In this document: one piece after another, positions 1-4,666 of the stretch
Position numbering within the stretch: the first letter of the stretch is position 1
How the letters are laid out: every line of letters starts with the position of its first letter
Program-made: the position numbers and the translations under genes
Origin: Planctomycetota bacterium
Lineage (GTDB): Bacteria; Planctomycetota; B129-G9
Reading direction: 5' to 3'
DNA: 6,435 nt
NCBI GenBank assembly: GCA_003644325.1
Contig: QNCA01000087.1
Span: 1 to 6,435 of the forward strand
The notes under the pieces: generated by a model
The model's input: only the letters and a program-made list of their open reading frames with translations
What the model was told of the DNA's origin: nothing
Databases searched by the model: none

Positions 1-172
1 AGCCGGAATGGTGCTGGCGATAGAGCCGATGGTGAACGCCGGTACGGCGGATGTCAGGAGACTTTCCGACGGCTGGACGGTGGTTACCGCGGACGGCGGG
101 AAGTCGGCGCACTTCGAGAACTCCGTGCTTGTGACGGAGGACGGAGCGGAAGTGCTTACCCGTCTCAATTAG
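1..172 (+). CDS. map: Methionine aminopeptidase type I, C-terminal fragment (5' end outside window)
   Basis: Map removes the initiator methionine from new proteins at the ribosome, using two metal ions in a pita-bread fold. Only the last 56 residues are here, read from base 2 to the TAG at 170-172. The fragment starts [14 protein letters not shown] and contains [23 protein letters not shown]. These match the end of type I enzymes, where the Glu of IEPM (codon 23-25) and the Glu of HFEN (codon 116-118) are the last two metal ligands; both are present. The gene ends 17 bases before infA, and map next to infA is a common bacterial arrangement. Nothing looks broken: the fragment is cut only by the window edge. 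Identification is secure from the motifs and the neighbourhood. Confidence 0.95.
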   Translation, partial: AGMVLAIEPMVNAGTADVRRLSDGWTVVTADGGKSAHFENSVLVTEDGAEVLTRLN

Positions 173-189
173 CGTGCTTGGGGAGACCC

Positions 190-408
190 ATGTCCAAGGA
201 AGAGCCGATACGCGTTGATGCCGTTGTGAAAGAGGCGTTGCCCAACGCCACGTTCCGGGTGGCGCTGCAAAACGGCCATGAACTGATAGCGCACGTCTCC
301 GGGAAGATGCGCATGAACTTCATCCGCATACTTCCGGGAGACACGGTGACCATCGAGATGTCGCCCTACGACCTGAACAGGGCGCGTATAGTCTGGCTAA
401 AGAAGTGA
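190..408 (+). CDS. infA: Translation initiation factor IF-1
   Basis: IF-1 is a small cytoplasmic OB-fold (S1-type) protein that binds the 30S A site and helps IF-2 and IF-3 select the initiator tRNA. The product is 72 residues, the usual family length. It carries the hallmark stretches LPNATFRV (17-24), [20 protein letters not shown] (28-47), [13 protein letters not shown] (50-62) and the terminal RIVWLKK. An in-frame TTG at 178 would add four residues, but the ATG at 190 gives the canonical MSKEEPIRV start and sits 3 bases after GGGGAGA (180-186), so I chose it. The gene follows map by 17 bases and ends in TGA directly abutting a hairpin. It is part of the ribosomal operon. No oddity in the protein. 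Confidence 0.97.
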   Translation: MSKEEPIRVDAVVKEALPNATFRVALQNGHELIAHVSGKMRMNFIRILPGDTVTIEMSPYDLNRARIVWLKK

Positions 409-430
409 CGCCCGATAAATGTGTCGGGCG
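409..430 (+). other. Hairpin immediately after the infA stop codon
   Basis: CGCCCGA (409-415) is followed by TCGGGCG (424-430), a perfect 7-bp inverted repeat. A T-G wobble and an A-T pair can extend it to 9 bp, closing an AATG tetraloop at 418-421. It begins at the base after the infA TGA and ends 25 bases before the rpmJ start. No T-run follows, so it is not a standard intrinsic terminator. A role as an mRNA stabilising or processing structure is inference. Confidence 0.6.
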
Positions 431-455
431 GATCGCGTGATTTCGAGACAGAGCC

Positions 456-569
456 ATGAAGGTGAAAACATCGGTCAGAAGAATATGCGAGCATTGCAAA
501 CTCATCCGTCGCAAGGGTGTGGTAAGGGTGATCTGTACCAATCCCCGCCACAAGCAGCGGCAGGGATAG
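456..569 (+). CDS. rpmJ: 50S ribosomal protein L36, zinc-binding form
   Basis: L36 is the smallest protein of the large ribosomal subunit and a late-assembling component that packs against 23S rRNA. This ORF of 37 residues starts [15 protein letters not shown] and ends NPRHKQRQG, almost the family consensus at the exact usual length. The zinc ligands are intact at C11, C14, C27 and H32 (C-X2-C-X12-C-X4-H), so this is the Cys-containing type rather than the zinc-free paralogue that some genomes carry. A weak GAGA (445-448) lies 7 bases before the ATG. The gene sits between infA and rpsM, its conserved place, and its TAG stop lies inside the rpsM ribosome binding site, suggesting translational coupling to S13. 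Confidence 0.96.
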   Translation: MKVKTSVRRICEHCKLIRRKGVVRVICTNPRHKQRQG

Positions 570-574
570 GAGGT
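568..574 (+). promoter_or_regulatory. Strong Shine-Dalgarno of rpsM overlapping the rpmJ stop
   Basis: AGGAGGT at 568-574 is a near-complete complement of the 16S rRNA 3' end and lies 5 bases before the rpsM ATG at 580. It overlaps the last two bases of the rpmJ stop codon (567-569), so ribosomes finishing L36 end on the S13 initiation site. It fixes the rpsM start. Confidence 0.85.
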
Positions 575-579
575 GTGTC

Positions 580-966
580 ATGCCACGTATAGCAGGAGTT
601 GACATACCGGCGCAAAAGCCGGTTGTGGTGGCGCTTACCTATATCTACGGCATAGGCAGAGCCTCGGCCGGGCGAATCCTGGCCGAGGCCGGAATAAGGC
701 CAGCCGTCCGCGCGCGCGACCTGAGCGAGAGCGAACTCGCTTCACTCAACAGCATTATTGAAAAAAGATACACCGTCGAAGGACAACTGCGAAGGAGTAT
801 CTCGCAGGACATCCAAAGGCTGAAGGACATAAACTCCTGGCGGGGCCTGCGACACCGCAAGGGCCTGCCGGTCAGGGGTCAGCGCACCAGGACCAACGCT
901 CGCACAAGGAAAGGCCCTCGAAAGACCGTCGCCGGAAAGAAGGGCATCAAAGAAATGGGCGGATAA
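580..966 (+). CDS. rpsM: 30S ribosomal protein S13
   Basis: S13 sits in the head of the small subunit, contacts the P-site tRNA through its basic tail and forms bridges with L5 in the large subunit. The protein is 128 residues, slightly longer than the E. coli form of about 118. It opens with [26 protein letters not shown] (1-26), the family signature with its helix-turn region, and contains the near-invariant [20 protein letters not shown] block (about 92-111). It ends in a basic tail, [15 protein letters not shown]. The start is set by a strong AGGAGGT 5 bases upstream. The gene follows rpmJ by 10 bases, but an 85-base gap with palindromes separates it from rpsK, which is unusual for this pair. 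Confidence 0.97.
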   Translation: MPRIAGVDIPAQKPVVVALTYIYGIGRASAGRILAEAGIRPAVRARDLSESELASLNSIIEKRYTVEGQLRRSISQDIQRLKDINSWRGLRHRKGLPVRGQRTRTNARTRKGPRKTVAGKKGIKEMGG

Positions 967-971
967 TCGAC

Positions 972-1023
972 GACTGTCACCGCGTACGCGACATGAAAGG
1001 TGACTGTCACCTGTCCGAACAGG
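972..1023. repeat. Palindromic repeat cluster in the rpsM-rpsK gap
   Basis: The 10-mer GACTGTCACC occurs twice, at 972-981 and 1002-1011. The second copy lies in AGGTGAC-T-GTCACCT (998-1012), a perfect palindrome around one base. The GTCACC of the first copy (976-981) is also complementary to GGTGAC (999-1004), so two helices compete for the same arm. Between them is the perfect palindrome CGCGTACGCG (981-990). A separate perfect 5-bp hairpin, CCTGT/ACAGG with a CCGA loop, lies at 1010-1023. A near-identical core, GTGACAGTCACCGCG, recurs at 4581-4595. I infer a REP-like dispersed element; function unknown. Confidence 0.6.
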
Positions 1024-1051
1024 ACTCAACAAATTCTCAGCGGTAAAGTCA

Positions 1052-1435
1052 ATGGCGAAACAAGGACGCAGACGAAAGAGCCGCCGCAGCGTGGTAAAGG
1101 CGGTGGCCCACATAAAGGCCTCCTTCAACAACACCATGATAACCATAACGGACGTCAACGGCGAGACGCTCTGCTGGGACTCCGCGGGCAGCATCGGATA
1201 TAAGGGCAGCCGCAAGAGTACGCCCTTTGCCGCCCAGCGCGCCGCAGAGTCCGTGGCCAACAAGGCCAAGAAGTTCGGCGTGCGGGAGGTGGACGTCTAT
1301 GTCAAGGGGCCCGGCAGCGGCCGGGAAAGCGCCATCCGCGCCTTGCAGGCCTCCGGGCTGAACGTCCGTACCATATGGGACGCCACGCCCCTGCCGCACA
1401 ACGGCTGCAGGCCGCGAAAAAAACGCAGGGTGTAG
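1052..1435 (+). CDS. rpsK: 30S ribosomal protein S11
   Basis: S11 is a platform protein of the small subunit, next to S6/S18 and the 16S rRNA 690 and 790 loops where mRNA exits the E site. The protein is 127 residues, the normal size. Signatures are [15 protein letters not shown] (20-34), [12 protein letters not shown] (51-62), [15 protein letters not shown] (84-98) and the C-terminal [13 protein letters not shown] (115-127). N117-G118 is the site that becomes isoaspartate in E. coli S11. The ATG at 1052 gives the standard MAKQGRRRK start, but I see no good Shine-Dalgarno: the nearest purine-rich sequence is GCGGTAAAG, and the AGGA at 1021-1024 is too far away and inside a hairpin arm. Its translation may depend on the structured gap upstream; that is inference. 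Confidence 0.97.
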   Translation: MAKQGRRRKSRRSVVKAVAHIKASFNNTMITITDVNGETLCWDSAGSIGYKGSRKSTPFAAQRAAESVANKAKKFGVREVDVYVKGPGSGRESAIRALQASGLNVRTIWDATPLPHNGCRPRKKRRV

Positions 1436-1454
1436 GGGACCCCGCTTTCCGATC

Positions 1455-1470
1455 TCCGGCGTGTGCCGGA
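1455..1470 (+). promoter_or_regulatory. Hairpin in the rpsD leader
   Basis: TCCGGC (1455-1460) and GCCGGA (1465-1470) form a perfect 6-bp stem with a GTGT tetraloop in the 69-base rpsK-rpsD gap. It lies 21 bases upstream of the GGAG ribosome binding site (1492-1495). There is no T-run. S4 is a known autoregulator in E. coli (rpsM leader) and in Bacillus (rpsD leader), so a regulatory role is conceivable, but I do not recognise either known S4-binding structure here. Confidence 0.45.
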
Positions 1471-1504
1471 AGGAAGCAGACTACAGGACACGGAGCATAT
1501 ATCG

Positions 1505-2131
1505 ATGTCACGAGACACCGGGCCACAATGCAAGAGATGCCGTCGTGAGGGCATGCAGTTGTTCCTCAAGGGCAGCCGCTGCTACACGGTAAAGTGCGGC
1601 CTGAACAAGCGCAACTACCCCCCGGGGGAGCACGCCTGGCGCCGCGGCAAGTTTTCGGAATATGGCCACCAGTTGCGGGAAAAGCAAAAGGTAAAGAGGT
1701 ACTACGGAGTGACCGAACGCCAGTTCCGGAAATATTTCGACAAGGCATCTCGCATGAAAGGCAACACCGGCGAGAACCTGATTGTTCTGCTGGAAAGCCG
1801 CCTGGACAACGTCGTCTACAGGCTCGGCATGGCGCGCTCGCACAGTGAAGCCCGCCAGATGATAGCCCACGGCAACATACGGGTAAACGGCAAACGGCTG
1901 GACATCCCATCGGCCCTGCTTCGCAGGAACGACACCGTATCGCCCGTGGAGCGGGAGAAGTTCCGCAAAATTATAAAGGAGAACCTCGAGAGCGCCACGG
2001 ACATCTCGCTGCCGTCATGGTTGCAGTTCGACGCCGAAAAGATGGAAGGAGTCGTGCTGGAGACGCCGAAGCGCACAGAGATCCCCATCCAGGTGCAGGA
2101 ACAACTTGTAGTCGAGTTCTGCTCGAAATAA
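1505..2131 (+). CDS. rpsD: 30S ribosomal protein S4, zinc-binding form
   Basis: S4 is a primary 16S rRNA binder that nucleates assembly of the 30S body and, in several bacteria, represses its own operon. The protein is 208 residues, typical. The N-terminal zinc site is complete, with C9, C12, C26 and C31, the same spacing as Thermus S4; many proteobacterial S4 proteins have lost it. The S4 RNA-binding domain covers about residues 98-160 (LESRLDNVVYRLGMARSHSEAR... then NGNIRVNGK-like AHGNIRVNGKRLD). The end, IPIQVQEQLVVEFCSK, matches the family apart from Cys in the usual EFYS position. A GTG at 1463 would add 14 residues, but the ATG at 1505 gives the conserved MSRDTGPQCKRCRR start and has GGAG (1492-1495) at 9 bases. 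It lies between rpsK and rpoA as expected. Confidence 0.97.
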   Translation: MSRDTGPQCKRCRREGMQLFLKGSRCYTVKCGLNKRNYPPGEHAWRRGKFSEYGHQLREKQKVKRYYGVTERQFRKYFDKASRMKGNTGENLIVLLESRLDNVVYRLGMARSHSEARQMIAHGNIRVNGKRLDIPSALLRRNDTVSPVEREKFRKIIKENLESATDISLPSWLQFDAEKMEGVVLETPKRTEIPIQVQEQLVVEFCSK

Positions 2132-2157
2132 GCGGGTCTTGGCCCCCGCTCCATTTT
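2131..2157 (+). other. Terminator-like hairpin between rpsD and rpoA
   Basis: AGCGGG (2131-2136) and CCCGCT (2145-2150) form a perfect GC-rich 6-bp stem with an 8-base loop, starting on the last base of the rpsD stop codon. CCA and then TTTT (2154-2157) follow. The short T-run and offset make it a weak terminator at best; it could lower read-through into rpoA or protect the upstream 3' end. The rest of the 124-base spacer has a short palindrome, CGGAC-G-GTCCG (2184-2194), and no clear promoter. Confidence 0.4.
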
Positions 2158-2244
2158 GTTGCGTGTTCACAGGCATGCATTGTCGGACGGTCCGCCGCGG
2201 GCGCGCCGCCGAAGGAAGATATCGGGAAAAGCGCGGAAATTACC

Positions 2245-2253
2245 AGGAGGTGA
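2245..2253 (+). promoter_or_regulatory. Full-length Shine-Dalgarno of rpoA
   Basis: AGGAGGTGA matches the anti-Shine-Dalgarno sequence over nine bases and is followed by the ATG at 2256. This decides the start: an in-frame TTG at 2139 would add 39 residues with no counterpart in alpha subunits. Confidence 0.85.
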
Positions 2254-2255
2254 GG

Positions 2256-3269
2256 ATGCGCATCCGTTGGAAAAGTTTTGAACTGCCGTCGAAGATCGAG
2301 GTTGACCGCGAGACCCTCAGTCCCACCTACGGCAAATTTACAATCGAACCTTTCGAGAGGGGGTACGGCACCACCGTGGGCAACAGCCTGCGCCGGGTGC
2401 TGCTTTCCTCCCTGGAAGGGGCCGCCGTTACCTCCGTGCGTTTTGAGGGCGTACAGCACGAGTTCTCCACGATCGAGGGAGTTTACGAAGACGTCACGGA
2501 CATCATACTGAACATCAAACAGTTGCTTCTGAAAATCGCCGTGGAGCACCCCGTGACGCTGCGCATCGAGGAGCACGAGCCGGGCGAAGTCACCGCCGGC
2601 AAAATCCAGGAACAGGCGAACGTGGAAGTGGTAAACCCCGACCTGCACATCGCCACCATTGTCAAGCCGACCGACTTCATAGTGGAGATGGAAGCCCGCA
2701 AGGGCCGCGGCTATGTCACCGCCGCCGAAAACACCAGGGAAGGCCAGGAACTCGGCACCATCCCCATCGATTCAATATTCTCCCCGGTCAGGCGGGTCAA
2801 GTTCCGTTCGGAAGACACCCGTGTCGGCCAGGTGACAAATTACGACAGACTGATCATCGAGGTGTGGACAGACGGAACCGTCGATCCGGAGATGACCCTT
2901 GTCGAAGCGGGCAAGATACTTCGCAAGCACCTGAACCCCTTCGTCCAGTACTATGAACTCGGTCAGGAAATCCAGCAAACCACCAGGAAAGAAGACGAAG
3001 AGGAAAAGCACATGCGCCTGCTCGAGGAGATCGAATCGAAACTCTCAAAGTCCATCGCGGAACTGGACCTCTCGGTGCGCGCCTCGAACTGCCTTGAGAA
3101 CGAAGGCATCAAGACGCTATACGACCTGGTCAAAATGACCGAGAAGGACATGTTGCGGGTCCGCAACCTTGGTAAGACATCCCTGAAGGAAATAAAGAAG
3201 AAACTCTTCGACATCGGCCTGTCGCTGGGCATGGACATAGAGGCATTGAAAGAGCAGGCGGGAGCGTAA
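2256..3269 (+). CDS. rpoA: DNA-directed RNA polymerase subunit alpha
   Basis: Alpha dimerises to scaffold assembly of beta and beta', and its C-terminal domain contacts UP elements and activators. The protein is 337 residues, close to the E. coli length of 329. The N-terminal domain (about 1-235) has GYGTTVGNSLRRVLLSSLEGAAV (37-58), including the R46-R47 pair of the dimer and assembly region, and the late segment LVEAGKILRKHLNPF (215-229). A charged linker (about 240-262) follows. The C-terminal domain (about 265-328) reads ELDLSVRASNCLENEGIKTLYDL... then NLGKTSLKEIKKKL...GLSLGM. R275, N278, C279 and S309 align with the E. coli DNA-binding residues R265, N268, C269 and S299, while T308 occupies the E. 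coli K298 position. The start is set by a nine-base Shine-Dalgarno. The TAA shares one base with the rplQ ATG (TAATG), so the two are translationally coupled. Confidence 0.98.
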   Translation: MRIRWKSFELPSKIEVDRETLSPTYGKFTIEPFERGYGTTVGNSLRRVLLSSLEGAAVTSVRFEGVQHEFSTIEGVYEDVTDIILNIKQLLLKIAVEHPVTLRIEEHEPGEVTAGKIQEQANVEVVNPDLHIATIVKPTDFIVEMEARKGRGYVTAAENTREGQELGTIPIDSIFSPVRRVKFRSEDTRVGQVTNYDRLIIEVWTDGTVDPEMTLVEAGKILRKHLNPFVQYYELGQEIQQTTRKEDEEEKHMRLLEEIESKLSKSIAELDLSVRASNCLENEGIKTLYDLVKMTEKDMLRVRNLGKTSLKEIKKKLFDIGLSLGMDIEALKEQAGA

Positions 3270-3739
3270 TGAGACACAGGAAAAAAGGTCGAAAACTCGG
3301 CAGGAACTGTTCGCACAGGCTGGCACTCCGTCGCAACCTGATGCGGGGGCTCTTCCTCAGCCCCGACCTCAGGATATGCACCACCCTGCCCAAGGCCAAG
3401 GAGGTCAAACCCTACGTGGAGAAAATGATCAGCCTGGCGCGGGTTAAAAGCCTGCACACATACAAACGCGCGCTCAGTCTCCTGCCCGACGAGGGCGCTG
3501 TGGCAAGACTGTTCAACGAGATCGCCCCGCCTTTCGCGGAGAGCGGCAGACCAGGCGGCTACACACGAATCCTGAAGCGCGCCAAGAGGCGCCTGGGCGA
3601 CAACGGGCAGACCGCCTTCCTGCAAATCATTCAGGAAGGCGCCGACCGCAAGAAGAAAAGGCGCCCGCGCCGCCTCAGCCTGAAGCGAAAAGCGAAAGGG
3701 GAAACCGCGCCGAAACGCGAAGGCAAAAGCAGCGAATAG
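3269..3739 (+). CDS. rplQ: 50S ribosomal protein L17 with a basic C-terminal extension
   Basis: L17 lies on the solvent side of the large subunit near the peptide exit tunnel. The core, about residues 1-122, has MRHRKKGRKLGRNCSHRLALRRNL (1-24), TTLPKAKEVKPYVEKMISLAR (38-58), RLFNEIAPPFA (80-90) and GGYTRILK then GDNGQTAFLQI. E. coli L17 has 127 residues; this one has 156. The extra stretch from about 125 is rich in Lys and Arg (RKKKRRPRRLSLKRKAKG), ends KREGKSSE and looks disordered. Such tails vary among phyla, and its role here is unknown. The ATG overlaps the rpoA stop by one base, with GGGAG (3260-3264) upstream. It is the last gene before a strong terminator, its standard place. Confidence 0.96.
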   Translation: MRHRKKGRKLGRNCSHRLALRRNLMRGLFLSPDLRICTTLPKAKEVKPYVEKMISLARVKSLHTYKRALSLLPDEGAVARLFNEIAPPFAESGRPGGYTRILKRAKRRLGDNGQTAFLQIIQEGADRKKKRRPRRLSLKRKAKGETAPKREGKSSE

Positions 3740-3761
3740 CCCCCCGCTTCCCGATGACCAT

Positions 3762-3791
3762 ATCCCCCGGCTGCCGGCCGGGGGATTTTTT
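3762..3791 (+). terminator. Intrinsic terminator of the ribosomal operon
   Basis: ATCCCCCGGC (3762-3771) pairs perfectly with GCCGGGGGAT (3777-3786) around a 5-base loop, and a run of six T (3786-3791) follows directly. It starts 22 bases after the rplQ TAG, which marks the end of the transcription unit running from upstream of map. Confidence 0.92.
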
Positions 3792-3803
3792 CACGCCTAA
3801 TAC

Positions 3804-3832
3804 TTGAGAACATCCTCTCTCATGTGTAAAAT
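3804..3832 (+). promoter_or_regulatory. Candidate sigma70-type promoter for the HIT gene
   Basis: TTGAGA (3804-3809) and TAAAAT (3827-3832) each match the -35 and -10 consensus at five of six positions and are exactly 17 bases apart. They lie just after the operon terminator and about 108 bases before the HIT start, where a promoter is needed. The predicted transcript start is near 3839. A perfect 10-bp palindrome, TCCGATCGGA (3844-3853), just downstream could be an operator. Sequence match only. Confidence 0.55.
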
Positions 3833-3882
3833 CCCACCGTCCGTCCGATCGGAGGCATTTACCCGCTTGTAAGCCGACGGCG

Positions 3883-3930
3883 CTCCGGCCCGGGGCGGAG
3901 ATAGTCCGCATTTTTCAGAATAGGCGGAGG
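3883..3930 (+). promoter_or_regulatory. Leader of the HIT gene with competing short helices
   Basis: GCGGAG occurs twice, at 3895-3900 and at 3924-3929, where it overlaps the ribosome binding site GGAGG (3926-3930). TCCGC (3905-3909) can pair with the first copy, giving a 5-bp hairpin followed by ATTTTT (3910-3915), or with the second copy, hiding the ribosome binding site. CTCCG (3883-3887) can pair with CGGAG (3896-3900) and would break the first hairpin. This looks like a small switch on paper; the helices are short and the idea is untested. Confidence 0.3.
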
Positions 3931-3939
3931 CAGACTGCG

Positions 3940-4371
3940 ATGACCACAAAAAGCGATTGCGTTTTCTGCAAGATAGTCAGCGGAGATATACCGGCGGACA
4001 TCGTTTACGAGGACGACGCGTGCATGGCCTTCCTGGACATCAGTCCCATAGCCGAAGGACACACGATAATCGTTCTCAGGGAGCACCACAAGAACCTGAT
4101 GGATGTTCCGGACGAGGGCGCCGCCGCGATGATCCTGGCGTGCAAGCGCGTGGGCCGCGCGGTAACGGCCGCGCTCAACGCCGACGGCTTCAACGTCTTT
4201 TGCAACAACGAGCGTTGCGCCGGTCAGGTGGTTGAACATATACACATGCACGTCGTACCGCGCAGGGAGGGCGACGGCCTAAAACTGGAACGCCCGCAGG
4301 GCAGGTACGCCAGGGGGCGCGCGGCGGAAATCCGCGAACAAATCCGCAAGGAGGTAAACGTAACGGGCTGA
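3940..4371 (+). CDS. HIT (histidine triad) family nucleotide-binding protein, HinT/Hit-like
   Basis: HIT proteins bind purine nucleotides and hydrolyse or transfer nucleoside phosphoramidates or dinucleotides, with the middle histidine of the triad as nucleophile. The protein has 143 residues, normal for the Hit/HinT branch. It starts with DCVFCKIVSGDIPADIVYEDD (6-26), has ISPIAEGHTIIVLREHHKNL (34-53) and GFNVFCNN (83-90), and the triad GQVVEHIHMHVVPR (95-108) supplies H100, H102 and H104. C7 and C10, with H49 or H50 and H100, fit the zinc site of this branch. The following REGDGL is also typical. The start has GGAGG (3926-3930) at 9 bases. It stands alone between a terminator and a repeat-rich spacer, so context does not point to a substrate. 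It is likely cytoplasmic, since no signal peptide is visible. The precise physiological role cannot be read from sequence. Confidence 0.93.
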   Translation: MTTKSDCVFCKIVSGDIPADIVYEDDACMAFLDISPIAEGHTIIVLREHHKNLMDVPDEGAAAMILACKRVGRAVTAALNADGFNVFCNNERCAGQVVEHIHMHVVPRREGDGLKLERPQGRYARGRAAEIREQIRKEVNVTG

Positions 4372-4469
4372 CTGTCTACCCGAGCCTCTTCTCTTCCGTG
4401 GTGAGAAATGGGCTAACCGCCCGCCCGTATGTGCGTATAAGAGGTGTCCCCGGGACCGCTGTGAGCGCC

Positions 4470-4501
4470 GTTGGGTGAGCACATAGTTGGGTGAGCACAT
4501 A
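4470..4501. repeat. Perfect tandem duplication of 16 bp
   Basis: GTTGGGTGAGCACATA occurs at 4470-4485 and again, without a mismatch or gap, at 4486-4501. There are two copies only. An exact abutting duplication in non-coding DNA suggests recent replication slippage, or a two-site binding motif; nothing in the sequence decides between these. Confidence 0.85.
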
Positions 4502-4526
4502 AGAACTCTGGAAGGGCCGCGCCGAT

Positions 4527-4589
4527 GGCTGTCACTAACTACGGAATCTCGTGAGCCTGTCGAACGAGATTCGTAGATTAGTGACAGTC
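4527..4589. repeat. Long imperfect inverted repeat (REP- or MITE-like)
   Basis: The left arm (4527-4552) and right arm (4564-4589) pair over 25-26 bases around an 11-base loop. The pairing consists of GGCTGTCACTAA (4527-4538), with one G-T wobble at its second base, then CTACG, then AATCTCGT, interrupted only by one unpaired base on each arm. The outer arms carry the GTGACAGTCAC core also present in the rpsM-rpsK gap. The loop plus its inner stem reads CGTGAGCCTGTCGAACG; its complement contains TTCGACAGGCTCA, which I recall as a sequence dispersed in many bacterial genomes. There is no T-run, so it is not a typical terminator. A mobile or REP-like origin is inference. Confidence 0.75.
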
Positions 4590-4666
4590 ACCGCGCCAAG
4601 CAGCCGCCCGGAATTCTTGCATGTACCCTATCATTATCTTTAGCCGAAACAATTGAGGATGCTTCC

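Larger units (their letters stand above)
4372..4666. other. Gene-free, repeat-rich spacer between the HIT and TPR genes
   Basis: I find no credible coding region in these 295 bases. Just after the HIT stop there is an imperfect hairpin (AGCC and TTCTC at 4383-4393 facing GAGAA and GGCT at 4403-4414) without a T-run, and GGGC/GCCC at 4410-4422 competes with it. GTCCC-C-GGGAC (4446-4456) is a perfect odd palindrome. A tandem 16-bp duplication and a 63-base inverted repeat follow and are listed separately. The segment 4611-4655 is relatively AT-rich and probably holds the TPR promoter, but no pair of -35 and -10 boxes with good spacing is convincing; TATCAT (4629-4634) is the best -10-like match. 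Confidence 0.6.

Noticed and set aside
178..189. Upstream TTG start for infA
   Set aside because: The ATG at 190 gives the family-standard N-terminus and 72-residue length, and the Shine-Dalgarno lies between the two.
570..579. E. coli-type S4 repressor pseudoknot before rpsM
   Set aside because: The rpmJ-rpsM gap is only 10 bases, which leaves no room for that leader between the genes.
1000..1203. + strand frame starting GTG within the palindromic gap and running into rpsK
   Set aside because: It is out of frame with rpsK, very biased in composition, and overlaps a certain ribosomal gene.
742..1269. Antisense open frame of 175 codons opposite rpsM and rpsK
   Set aside because: It covers parts of two essential ribosomal genes and their gap; the composition is low-complexity and no family is recognisable.
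1463..1504. Upstream GTG start for rpsD
   Set aside because: The added 14 residues match nothing in S4 and the codon lies in the leader hairpin; the ATG at 1505 has GGAG 9 bases upstream.
2200..2207. GGCGCGCC palindrome in the rpoA leader
   Set aside because: Short GC palindromes are expected by chance in this composition and nothing links it to a function.
2139..2255. Upstream TTG start for rpoA
   Set aside because: The 39 extra residues have no counterpart in alpha subunits, and a nine-base Shine-Dalgarno precedes the ATG at 2256.
1971..2648. Antisense open frame of 225 codons opposite the rpsD end and rpoA start
   Set aside because: It lies opposite two certain genes, has no recognisable domain, and long antisense frames are expected in GC-rich coding DNA.
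4470..4501. Start of a CRISPR array
   Set aside because: Only two 16-bp units with no spacer between them and no cas gene.
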